Shown here: positions 1-7,317 of the stretch, piece by piece | Layout: every line of letters begins with the position of its first letter | Position numbering within the stretch: position 1 is the first letter of the stretch | From: Planctomycetota bacterium | GTDB lineage: Bacteria > Planctomycetota > Phycisphaerae > UBA1845 > CAIVHJ01 | Assembly: GCA_022573485.1 (NCBI GenBank) | Contig: JACZTW010000040.1 | Span: 1-16,585, forward strand | DNA length: 16,585 bases | Reading direction: 5' to 3' | Notes under the pieces: model-generated | Database searches by the model: none | What the model saw: the letters and a program-made list of their open reading frames with translations, nothing else | Told to the model about the DNA's origin: nothing | Made by a program: the position numbers and the translations under genes

Positions 1-1430
1 CCGCCTGGCGCCGAGCTGTCGGCGTCGATCTCGCACTCGTCGGGTACCCCATTGTCGTTGCAATCTTCGCTGATACTCTGATCAATGTCGCAGTCGTCCG
101 GTTGACCGGTGCCGTTGCAATCGATTTCGCACTCGTCGGGAATGTCGTTGGTGTTGCAATCCTGGCTCGTCCCGTCGGCGATGTCCTGCTCGTCCGTCGT
201 ATCGTTGTTGTTGCAGTCCTCGGGGTCGTATTCATACGGGCCCATATCGACGATGGGCAGCTTCGGCGCGTCGGGGTCCGGATTGCCGGTGTCGGGCGTG
301 TCCGGGTCGTCGATAAACCGAGGCCCGCCGTCCAAATCAGTCGTGACATCCTCCGGCACCGCCAGATTATTCCCCGCGTCGATACACGGCGAGCCGTGCA
401 GCAGATGGAAATCACGGTTCTCCGAATCAAAGAACAGCGGATCAGCTTCGATCATGCCCGGCCCCCAACTGATCTCCCAATCGCAACAACCGTAAACGTC
501 CTTCAACCCACCTCGGACGTTGCTGTATTCGATGGTCAATATGCGACGACCGGAGACGGCAATCTGCGGGCCGACTGCCTCAGTTTGGTTTCCCCAGAGA
601 ATGCAGTTACGCAGGAAAGAATCTGAGTTCTCGCTGTTCAAGCCGCCCCCACTGAAGGCGACTACATTGTCGACAATCATGGTGTTTATCATGGTCGTGT
701 TACCGAACGTGTTGTAAATGCCGCCCCCATTGCTTGCAGAATTACCGGTGATTAGACAGTTTCGGACGATCACAGTGCTACCGTCATAACCGATATACAT
801 ACCTCCGCCACGCCTATCGGCAACATTGTCGGCGATGACGCAGTTCTCGATCACTGCACTGCTGTTCCCATCGATGTAGATACCCGCACCGCGCCCATCG
901 ACAGGGAACGGTGGGCTCAGCGTAGCGGATATGTGGTCGCGGATGACGCAGTTGCGGATTGTGGGGCTGCTGTTGCGGATGTAGAACGCTCCACCTCCGC
1001 CACCGCCGCCGGGTCCGGTCCCACCGGTGTCGCCGATCAGATAGCCGTTCTTGATCGTGAAGCCTTCGACGAGCGTCTCACGAGTTTCACCGTGGATCAA
1101 GAAGAACCCCCGGTGGATGGCGGTGGGACCGCCCTGAATGTCAACGGTCGTCACGTCAGGCCCGTCGGTTGCTAATACCGTGATCGTCTTGCCGAACAGA
1201 CTGATGTCCCGATTGCCCCCTCCGGTGTACGTTCCCGGAGCGACCAGTACGGTGTCACCGTCAGCGGTCGCGTCGATACCGTCCTGGATTTTGCAGAATG
1301 GTTCCTCCTCGGTTCCGATTCCGGGAGCGACGCAGTCGTCGTCCACATACCAAGTCGTGTGCGTACGGGCAAGCACTGGCGCGCAGGCCAGTGAGACGAG
1401 GATCAGAAGTGTTGGCTGCGTTGTACTCAT
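1..1430 (-). CDS. Secreted right-handed beta-helix protein with C-terminal DCNxNxxPDEC repeats (3' end cut by window edge)
   Basis: The frame is open from an ATG at 1430 to the left edge, giving 476 residues without a stop, so the C-terminus is missing. Residues 1-21 form a signal peptide with likely cleavage after VLA. Residues 26-70 (WYVDDDC ... DGDTVLVAPGTYTG) are the usual start of planctomycete parallel beta-helix proteins. Residues 120-300 carry repeated strands such as 'SPTIRNCVI', 'SAVIENCVI' and 'GGGIY', typical of the pectate-lyase-like fold. Residues 347-401 (SPCIDAGNN ... VDMGPYEY) are a cassette also found in the neighbouring 992-aa protein. From residue 405 come at least four acidic repeats of the form DCNxNxxPDEC, resembling EF-hand or thrombospondin type-3 calcium loops. 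The start has only a weak ribosome binding site (GTAGGCG). A carbohydrate-related or adhesive surface role is inferred; no catalytic residue was identified. Confidence 0.88.
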   Translation of the reverse strand, partial: MSTTQPTLLILVSLACAPVLARTHTTWYVDDDCVAPGIGTEEEPFCKIQDGIDATADGDTVLVAPGTYTGGGNRDISLFGKTITVLATDGPDVTTVDIQGGPTAIHRGFFLIHGETRETLVEGFTIKNGYLIGDTGGTGPGGGGGGGAFYIRNSSPTIRNCVIRDHISATLSPPFPVDGRGAGIYIDGNSSAVIENCVIADNVADRRGGGMYIGYDGSTVIVRNCLITGNSASNGGGIYNTFGNTTMINTMIVDNVVAFSGGGLNSENSDSFLRNCILWGNQTEAVGPQIAVSGRRILTIEYSNVRGGLKDVYGCCDWEISWGPGMIEADPLFFDSENRDFHLLHGSPCIDAGNNLAVPEDVTTDLDGGPRFIDDPDTPDTGNPDPDAPKLPIVDMGPYEYDPEDCNNNDTTDEQDIADGTSQDCNTNDIPDECEIDCNGTGQPDDCDIDQSISEDCNDNGVPDECEIDADSSAPG

Positions 1431-1501
1431 CGGAATCGCCTACAGACAATTGTATTCACTGTGCTGCTAAATTGCTTCCACAAATCCCTCAAGAGTTTAC
1501 T

Positions 1502-1527
1502 GGATGCGGGACAATCGTCCCGCACCC
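1502..1527 (-). terminator. 11-bp hairpin downstream of the 992-aa gene
   Basis: Arms 1502-1512 and 1517-1527 pair over 11 bp around a 4-nt loop; read on the minus strand all pairs form, one of them G-U. It starts 44 nt after the stop codon at 1571. No T-run follows the stem, so it may stabilise the 3' end or be a dispersed palindrome and not a true intrinsic terminator. Confidence 0.5.
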
Positions 1528-1570
1528 AGCATGGAATACGCTTCACGCTTCGCCCTTCACGTTTGGCCCG

Positions 1571-4549
1571 CTACAGGCATGGTCCCCAGTTACCCAGCAG
1601 TTGAGCCAAGTCGAAAGCCGCTACGTCGCAGTTGTTGTCGAGGTCGGCCCGGCATTCGCAGGTGGAAACCCCCACAATGCACACTTCGGGGCAGTCGCCC
1701 CAGGTACCCAGCAATGTGGCCAGATCGAAGGCGCCGACGGCAGCGTCGCCGTCGAAGTCGGCCGGGCAACAGCTATCGGCGAGGGCGTTCCCGTCGCAAT
1801 CCAGCTCCGGATCGCCGCCGAACTCGTAGGCACCCATGTCCACGATGTCGAGAGGATGTTCCGGTGATGGAACACCTGGGTCCGGCTCTGTCCCCGGATC
1901 GTTCACGAAGCGCTCCTTGCCGTCGAGGTCCAGGTCGCAAGCTCCGGTCGCGTTGTTGTCGGCCGCGTCGATGCAGGGCGAGCCGGCAGGCCCGGGCTGC
2001 AGGTGATAGTCGTTGAGCTGGTAGGACGCCCCGCTCGTTCCAGCGGCTTCGAAATCCCCCCAGACCAGGAGCTCGGTGGCGGTGTTGCTGACGATGAGCG
2101 TCTCGAGGGCCTGCCCGGTGTCTGGATTGAGGAATTTGCCAAGAAACTCATCGTCGGTAAAGCCCTGGCCGCCGTTGGCATTGGCGTCGGTCAGCTTCGT
2201 TTGTCCAACTTTCAGCCCCGCGTTCTCACATTCTGCTGCCGTGCATGTCGGGCAGCAGTAGACGCCAGCGGTCCAGTTGCCCGATGGCAGTCCACTGACG
2301 AAGATGGGATCCGCGTTGATGTTGCCTTCGCAGGGCGGCGTGCCCCCTGGATTCTGACAGAAGGGGCCCGCTTTCGTAAGGTCAAGCCCTTGGATGTCCG
2401 TGTAGCCGACTATGACAGCGGCGCCGGTGTCCAGATAGATTTGGGCCGATTCTCCGCCTGGGCCTCCGTCGGTGTTGTCCCAGAACATGCAGTTGTCGAT
2501 TTTATTGCCAGTCGTCTCGAGAAAAATTGCTCCGCCCAAACCATTTTCCGCTTTGTTGCTGACAAAAGTGCAATTGGTCGCCGTCAGTGTCGTCGTCGGT
2601 GTGAGGGAGCCCTCAATAATGTGAATCGCCCCGCCATAAGCGTCACCAACGTCGATAATAGTGCGGTTACCCACGAACAAGGAATTGGTGACGTTCACAG
2701 AACTGTTTTGTCTGTTGGTGTCGGCGATGATCGCGGCACCGCTGGCAAAACCCGTGGGGATTCCCGTCGAGTCCGCCAGATTATACAAGAACAAACAGTT
2801 CGTCGCATCCACATGGGCATCTGCCCCGCTCAAGTATATTGCTGAGCCATTTCGGGCTGAATTGCTCAAGAACAGGCAGTTTATAAAGCGGGTGTTCTTC
2901 CCGAACGTGTATACGCCGCCGTAGCCGCTGGCGGAGGGCGAGGGGCTGTTATCGATGAACTGGCAGTTGCGTATAACTGCTTCACAGAGGGGTTCGATAT
3001 TCATGGCGGCGCCCCACGCCGTTGGAATCGCATTTACATGGTTATCCACGACGGTGCAATTCTCAATAAGTGGACTGGAAGCGTCGTTGATATACATAGC
3101 GCCACCCTTGCGCGCTACGTTTTCAGAAAAAATACAATTGGACAACGTGGCCTGGTTGGTAGGAGTGGGGTCAAAGCTCCTGGCTATGTAAACACCTCCC
3201 CCATCGGCCACCGAACTGTTATTGAGAAACCGGCAACTCGTGACCATAGACGCTGTGTCACCATGGATGTACAATCCGGCTCCACCAAGTGCGACGAACG
3301 GGGGTTCCTCGGAGGGCAGGCCCGTCTGCTGGTTATCCTTAAAAACGCAGTTGCTGATGGACGCCCCGCCGTGATCATTGACCGCTCCGTGATTGTAAGA
3401 CCAGTTATCACGGAACGTGCAGTTCACAAGCTGCGGCGTTGAAGTGGTCCAAATGTTCACCCCACTACCCTGGTCCGGCCCGTTTTGACTTGCGAAGGCA
3501 CCGTTGGCGTTACCCGCGGTTACGGTGAAACCATCCAGGATGGCGGTTGCGTCCACCGAGCTACTGCTACCGGCGCTGACGACGTGGTAGCTGTTGTCGC
3601 TGACGTTGATCGGTATCCCGATGTCGCCGCTGAGGATGGTCTCATTGACCAACCAGTCGCGCTCACTCAGGTCCATCTCTGTCCCGGCAAACCCGCCGTA
3701 GATTTCCAGGCAGTTGGCCAGTGCGAAGGTCTCAGCGCGCGCGCCAACCGGCTTGGTCGGCTTGTAGGTTCCTGCCGCGACCCAGATTTGGTCCCCACTT
3801 GCAGCAACATCCAGGGCGCTCTGAAGATCGGTGTAGGCGTGCATCCAACTGATGCCGCTATTATTGCCGGTTGCCGAGTCGTCCACATACCGTGTGGTCC
3901 CCGGCAGGCATCCGCCGCCGCTACTCTGCATGCCGGGGTTGGAACAGTCGAAGGGTTTTAGAAGGAACTCGACGATGTCGTCTGAGCCGGCGAGTTTGGT
4001 GAAGACGCATACTTCGCCGGTGGTGTTTTTGTTCTGCTTATACGAAAAACGGCCAATCAGCACCCGGCCGTTGGCATCGGGCGCGCCTTGGCCGTTGGAC
4101 GGGGCGCTGTTGTACCATCCGCCGCTGACCTCGCCCGAAGTGTTGAACGCCGTGCTGTCAAAGTCCGGGTCGGTGGTGCTCCCGCCGCGGTCGCACTCCA
4201 GGCCCAGGGTGACGAAGCTGTCGCACACCAGCGTGGGAAATAGCGGGATCAGGCCGCACGCCGGCGCGGTGTTGCCGCCCAGCGGATGCTGGAAGAAGCC
4301 GGCGGGGTCGGTGGTGCTGCCGTCGCAGAAGGCCGTGCTGATCAAACGGTCGTCAGGGTTGTCGAAGACCACATGAACGTCGCACACGTCAAGCTTAAAT
4401 GGAATATACGGCTCTGTTTGGTCTTTGCAGATTTCCAGATCGCTTCGCTCGACCACTTCCAGGCCCAAGTAGTCCGCTAGCGCGGGGGGTGGGGCGAGAA
4501 GCGCAAACGCGCAGGCCAAGAGGATCGGGACGGTCGTTCGACGGTTCAT
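1571..4549 (-). CDS. Secreted parallel beta-helix protein with C-terminal dockerin-like repeats (992 aa)
   Basis: A full-length secreted protein. Residues 1-25 are a signal peptide ending PALA. Residues 26-212 form a Cys-containing domain I do not recognise. From about residue 220 (RYVDDSATGNNSG ... DQIWVAAGTYKPT) to about 860 there is a long right-handed beta-helix with many 'NCxFxxN' and 'GGAIxI' turns. The SPCIDA ... VDMGAYEF cassette (about 870-910) is shared with the protein encoded next to it. Residues 929-992 hold two repeats, ADFDGDAAVGAFDLATLLG and ADLDNNCDVAAFDLAQLLG, each ending in WG-C; they match the D-x-D-x-D ... D-L-x-x-L-L pattern of dockerin type I calcium loops. The ATG has a strong ribosome binding site, AAAGGAG, 6 nt upstream. 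The beta-helix family includes polysaccharide lyases and adhesins; which applies here cannot be told. No cohesin is seen in the window. Confidence 0.93.
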   Translation of the reverse strand: MNRRTTVPILLACAFALLAPPPALADYLGLEVVERSDLEICKDQTEPYIPFKLDVCDVHVVFDNPDDRLISTAFCDGSTTDPAGFFQHPLGGNTAPACGLIPLFPTLVCDSFVTLGLECDRGGSTTDPDFDSTAFNTSGEVSGGWYNSAPSNGQGAPDANGRVLIGRFSYKQNKNTTGEVCVFTKLAGSDDIVEFLLKPFDCSNPGMQSSGGGCLPGTTRYVDDSATGNNSGISWMHAYTDLQSALDVAASGDQIWVAAGTYKPTKPVGARAETFALANCLEIYGGFAGTEMDLSERDWLVNETILSGDIGIPINVSDNSYHVVSAGSSSSVDATAILDGFTVTAGNANGAFASQNGPDQGSGVNIWTTSTPQLVNCTFRDNWSYNHGAVNDHGGASISNCVFKDNQQTGLPSEEPPFVALGGAGLYIHGDTASMVTSCRFLNNSSVADGGGVYIARSFDPTPTNQATLSNCIFSENVARKGGAMYINDASSPLIENCTVVDNHVNAIPTAWGAAMNIEPLCEAVIRNCQFIDNSPSPSASGYGGVYTFGKNTRFINCLFLSNSARNGSAIYLSGADAHVDATNCLFLYNLADSTGIPTGFASGAAIIADTNRQNSSVNVTNSLFVGNRTIIDVGDAYGGAIHIIEGSLTPTTTLTATNCTFVSNKAENGLGGAIFLETTGNKIDNCMFWDNTDGGPGGESAQIYLDTGAAVIVGYTDIQGLDLTKAGPFCQNPGGTPPCEGNINADPIFVSGLPSGNWTAGVYCCPTCTAAECENAGLKVGQTKLTDANANGGQGFTDDEFLGKFLNPDTGQALETLIVSNTATELLVWGDFEAAGTSGASYQLNDYHLQPGPAGSPCIDAADNNATGACDLDLDGKERFVNDPGTEPDPGVPSPEHPLDIVDMGAYEFGGDPELDCDGNALADSCCPADFDGDAAVGAFDLATLLGTWGDCPEVCIVGVSTCECRADLDNNCDVAAFDLAQLLGNWGPCL

Positions 4550-4586
4550 GTCGTGCTCCTTTCAAACCAGAAGTGAGGGACGCGCA

Positions 4587-4603
4587 GCCCGGACCATCCG
4601 GGC
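4587..4603 (-). other. Hairpin in the 5' leader of the 992-aa gene
   Basis: GCCCGGA (4587-4593) and TCCGGGC (4597-4603) are perfect complements around a 3-nt loop, 38 nt upstream of the ATG. If transcribed it would form a stable stem shortly before the ribosome binding site. Its role is unknown. Confidence 0.5.
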
Positions 4604-4850
4604 GTGCTCGGTTTGTGGGAATTCAACGCGATCTCCACAACTAAGTTGCCGACTGGAGGATCAAATCTCCGTAAAATTCACAGGCTAATTTTGACATTTT
4701 TGCAAGCCATTGGAGCCCATTTGGTTGCGAGTGAAAACTCTTTGGCTTTTGACCCCGGCGTTTGTCGCTGATCGCCTCTTCAGCCGCTGGCCAGCGATCG
4801 GGTGGCAAGTTATACAGGTGGGCGAAGTTGGGGCGGTTGCGGTGTGCGCG

Positions 4851-4892
4851 AACAGGAGAAGGGAACTGGGAAGAGGGAACAGGGAATCAAGA
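4851..4892. repeat. GGGAA-type purine tract
   Basis: About 42 bases that are nearly all purine on the plus strand, with GGGAA-type units recurring every 7-9 bases (GGGAACTGG, AGAGGGAAC, AGGGAATC). It is a simple-sequence tract in non-coding DNA. On the minus strand it is a CU-rich stretch about 200 nt downstream of the lipoprotein stop codon. Confidence 0.6.
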
Positions 4893-5090
4893 CGGCATTA
4901 TGAATCAGGAAAGAGGAAGAGAACAACAGAGCCGTGTGAAACGTCGAATGTCGATACAGAGCGAAAGTGCGAAAAAGCTCAGTGGCCGAACAAAGCCATT
5001 TTGCCGCAAGCCCAAGGCCGGCTGGGGGAAACGGCGCGAAGCAAGCTCGGCGGGCGCGGAAGAGCGCGTCGGCCATGAGTCCGCCGGGGC

Positions 5091-6581
5091 TTACGGCAGT
5101 GGTTTGAAGGTGATGAAGGTGATGATGTTGATGGCGAAGGGGTCAGCGGGATCGGCAGTGAAGAAAGGGGTCTGCTCCGTTGGGCCGGCGGCGGGGACGG
5201 CGAACTCGCGGATGTCGCCGCTGCTGACGACCAGCAAGTTCCCATTGGGCGCGAAGGCTACTCCGCTCGGGAAGGCCAGGCTGCTGATGACGTAGTTTGC
5301 CTCGGGCAGGAGGTCGCTGGGGCACGGGACGATGCACGAACACGGGCAGGTCTCCGGTTCACCGGTGGCGCCGCCGTAGCGGATGACCCTGCCGGCAATG
5401 GTGGTTGAAATGAACAAGTCGCCGCCGGGTCCGAACGTGAAATCGAACGAGATGCCCAGCCCGCCGCTGCCGGTCGGGACGAACTCTGAAATGAACGCGC
5501 CGTTGTCGCCGTCATACTCGAAGACGGCGCTGGCTGTGCTCCCGCCGGGCGTGCCTACGACGAAAAGGTTGCCGCTCGGTCCGAAGTGCAGTGCGGTAGC
5601 GCCTTCCAGCCCGCCATCGCCGGCGGTCACGAATTCGCCGACGAAGGCGCCCGTGGCGCCATCGTATTCGAGGACCGTATCGCGGTCGGCCACGAACAGA
5701 TTGCCGCCGGGGCCAAAGTCGAGTCCAAACGCGGAACTCAAGCCGCCGTCGCCGGTGCCGACGACCTGGGCCACGAAGACGCCCGTGGTGCCGTCGTATC
5801 GGCGCACGCCGTCGGCGGCGGAGACGTACAAGTCGCCGTCAGGCCCAAACGTCGCGCCCCCCAGCGGACCGCTGAGCCCGCCCGCGCCGGGCGTCACGAA
5901 CTCGCCGATGAAATCGCCGGTGAACGCATCGAATTCCAGCACCACCGTATCGCTGGCAATGAAGCAATTGCCGGCGAAAGTGGCAGTGACGGCCTTGTCG
6001 GCATCCATCGTCACCACGACACCGAGTGATTGACTGGTCACGCCGCCGGTGAAAGCGAGGAACGTGTACGTATCTTCGGCGAAGGCGCTGAGCGTGACAT
6101 CAGTGCCTGCGGCGAAGCATTCACCCGGCGGATCGACGGAAACGAAACCCGCCCCGCTGGTGATCACGTCGATCGCCAGAGTGAAACCGCCCGGACAAGG
6201 GTCGCTGCCGTTGTCGTTGGCATTACCATTGGTATTGCCGTTGTCGTTGGCATTGGTGTTGTCATTCACATTGCCGTTGGCGTTTGTGTTGCCATTGTCG
6301 TTTACGTTGTCGTTTGTATTGGCGTTGGTGTTGCCGGGATCGCTGTTGTCGTTGCCGTTGCCCGTGCCGTTGTCATTGGAGTTGGCGGGTGGCTGGCTGT
6401 TATCGTTTTGATTGTCGTTGGTTGGGCCATCCCTGTTGTCGTTGGCGTTTCCGGTGTTTTGATTGGTGTTGTCCGCGTCGCCGTTGTCGATGCCATCGTC
6501 GCCGGCTACCGAGCATCCGCCCAGCATCGCCAGCGTCGGAATCAGTATCCAACACAGCATTTTCATTCTTGGCAGCATCAT
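5091..6581 (-). CDS. Lipoprotein with Asn/Asp-rich linker, InlB-like repeat and NHL-type beta-propeller
   Basis: A 496-aa predicted lipoprotein. The signal peptide ends in the lipobox LGGC, with lipidated Cys23. Residues 24-126 are a disordered linker made almost only of N, D, G and T. Residues 131-203 (GAGFVSVDPPGECFAAGTDVTL ... ADKAVTATF) match the divergent InlB B-repeat/bacterial repeat pattern. Residues 217-460 hold repeats of about 45 aa with the pattern YDGxTGxFVxEFVxxGxGGL...FGPxGNLFV at 217, 262, 306, 356 and 402, typical of NHL/streptogramin-lyase-like propellers. A Cys-rich segment (TCPCSCIVPC, 411-420) interrupts the fifth repeat. The first ATG of a tandem ATGATG has GAAGG 8 nt upstream; Met6 and Met8 are alternative starts. 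Surface display is inferred; ligand and reaction are unknown. The reverse strand of the linker gives spurious Val/Gly-rich frames. Confidence 0.9.
   Translation of the reverse strand: MMLPRMKMLCWILIPTLAMLGGCSVAGDDGIDNGDADNTNQNTGNANDNRDGPTNDNQNDNSQPPANSNDNGTGNGNDNSDPGNTNANTNDNVNDNGNTNANGNVNDNTNANDNGNTNGNANDNGSDPCPGGFTLAIDVITSGAGFVSVDPPGECFAAGTDVTLSAFAEDTYTFLAFTGGVTSQSLGVVVTMDADKAVTATFAGNCFIASDTVVLEFDAFTGDFIGEFVTPGAGGLSGPLGGATFGPDGDLYVSAADGVRRYDGTTGVFVAQVVGTGDGGLSSAFGLDFGPGGNLFVADRDTVLEYDGATGAFVGEFVTAGDGGLEGATALHFGPSGNLFVVGTPGGSTASAVFEYDGDNGAFISEFVPTGSGGLGISFDFTFGPGGDLFISTTIAGRVIRYGGATGEPETCPCSCIVPCPSDLLPEANYVISSLAFPSGVAFAPNGNLLVVSSGDIREFAVPAAGPTEQTPFFTADPADPFAINIITFITFKPLP
6202..6510 (-). repeat. 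Low-complexity coding tract for the Asn/Asp linker
   Basis: Short units such as GGCAATGACAAC and AACGGCAAT repeat irregularly and encode residues 24-126 of the lipoprotein. Such tracts are prone to replication slippage, so linker length may vary between strains; that is an inference. Confidence 0.7.
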
Positions 6582-6644
6582 GGCGTCACCCTTCGCTTTG
6601 TGAGGTATCTCCTAACACCATCATAGTCACAGCGCGCGTGTCCT

Positions 6645-6798
6645 GTTTGCCCCCGACTTTAGTCGGTGGTGGCCAAGTCGAAAACTTGCATCGTGAGCCG
6701 GCTTCAGCCGGGCTTCTTGAATGCTCGAAAAGCCCGGCTAAAGCGGCTCAAGATCAGGCTGCGGTTACTCTTACCACCCGCTGAAGCTGGTGGCAAAC
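6645..6798. repeat. REP/BIME-like composite of four nested palindromes
   Basis: The ends GTTTGCCCCC (6645-6654) and GGTGGCAAAC (6789-6798) are inverted copies differing at one base. Inside lie four related hairpins: around CCGACTTTAGTCGG (6653-6666), around CCGGCTTCAGCCGG (6698-6711), its near-inverted copy (6730-6749), and ACCCGCTGAAGCTGGT (about 6775-6791). The middle two form an inverted repeat (arms 6695-6715 and 6730-6749). Each core has the form CCnnCTnnAGnnGG, and the outer two are flanked by GTGG or CCAC. This resembles REP sequences arranged as a BIME. It lies between two minus-strand genes, upstream of the lipoprotein and downstream of yjbQ. Confidence 0.7.
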
Positions 6799-6843
6799 AA
6801 GGGCATCTGCTCGTTGCGTTTTGCCACAGAGAAGGGGACTTTG

Positions 6844-7275
6844 TCACGATTGCGCCTCGCCGAGTGTCTGGACGATGATCTCGCGGCGTCTCGGGCGAGT
6901 GTCGAAATCAATAAGAATGATTTGCTGCCAAGTGCCGAGCGTCAAGCGGCCATCCACGACGGGGACGGTGATGCTCGGACCCAGCAGCGTAGCCCGGACG
7001 TGTGAGTGGCCGTTGTCGTCGTGCCAGGTTTGTTCGTGAACGTAGGTGCCGTCCTCGGGGGCGATTCCCTCGAAGGCATCCGCGAGATCGTGATCGGCCA
7101 GGCCGGGCTCGTATTCGGTGGTGCTGATGCCGGCCGTCGAGCCGACGACGAACACCGTGGCGATGCCGCTGGTCAGGCCCGCGCGGTCAACAGCCTGGGC
7201 CACGGCGTCGGTGATGTTCAGCACGTGGTTGTTGCCCTGCGTCTGGACTTCGAATCGGTTGGTCTGCGTCGGCAT
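6844..7275 (-). CDS. yjbQ: YjbQ family protein (UPF0047)
   Basis: A 143-aa protein, the normal length for the YjbQ/UPF0047 family (COG0432). Family signatures are clear: FVVGSTAGISTTEYEPGL (residues 42-59), YVHEQTWHDDNGHSHVRATLLGPS (78-101) and VPVVDGRLTLGTWQQI (104-119). His80, His85, His90 and His92 fall in the conserved putative active-site region. Members form small cytoplasmic oligomers; the E. coli protein has been reported to have weak thiamin-phosphate-synthase-like activity, but the physiological role is unsettled. The ATG at 7275 lacks a ribosome binding site. A -10-like TACAAT lies 10 nt upstream inside a 7-bp dyad, so the gene may have a very short leader or be read through from the membrane-protein gene that ends 42 bp upstream. 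Confidence 0.93.
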   Translation of the reverse strand: MPTQTNRFEVQTQGNNHVLNITDAVAQAVDRAGLTSGIATVFVVGSTAGISTTEYEPGLADHDLADAFEGIAPEDGTYVHEQTWHDDNGHSHVRATLLGPSITVPVVDGRLTLGTWQQIILIDFDTRPRRREIIVQTLGEAQS

Positions 7276-7276
7276 G

Positions 7277-7298
7277 TCAGCGGCTATTGTACCGCTGA
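7277..7298 (-). promoter_or_regulatory. Dyad around a -10-like box before yjbQ
   Basis: Arms TCAGCGG (7277-7283) and CCGCTGA (7292-7298) are perfect inverted copies. The 8-bp centre, read on the minus strand, contains TACAAT (7291-7286), which fits a -10 element. The dyad ends 1 nt from the ATG. It could be an operator, or a hairpin in read-through transcripts. No good -35 box is visible. Confidence 0.45.
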
Positions 7299-7317
7299 AG
7301 TGGGTGTGATCGCCAGC

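Larger units (their letters stand above)
4550..5090. other. 541-bp stretch without a gene
   Basis: This is the leader and promoter region of the minus-strand 992-aa gene plus the 3' flank of the lipoprotein gene. It holds the ribosome binding site (4556-4562), a 7-bp hairpin (4587-4603), an AT-rich patch (about 4660-4740) that could hold the promoter but has no convincing -35/-10 pair, a perfect 12-bp palindrome CGCTGGCCAGCG (4785-4796), and a purine tract (4851-4892). The short open frames here, for example 4810-5076 minus, have biased composition and no ribosome binding site, so I call no gene. Confidence 0.7.

Noticed and set aside
2003..2845. 280-aa plus-strand frame within the 992-aa gene
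   Set aside because: It is antisense to a well-supported secreted protein and shows no signal, domain or ribosome binding site.
4810..5076. 88-aa minus-strand frame in the gene-free stretch
   Set aside because: It runs through the CU-rich simple-sequence tract, has no ribosome binding site and no domain.
6030..6626. 198-aa plus-strand frame rich in Val, Gly and Ile that looks like a membrane protein
   Set aside because: It is the antisense reading of the Asn/Asp linker repeats of the lipoprotein; its hydrophobicity is a by-product of AAC/GAC codons on the other strand.
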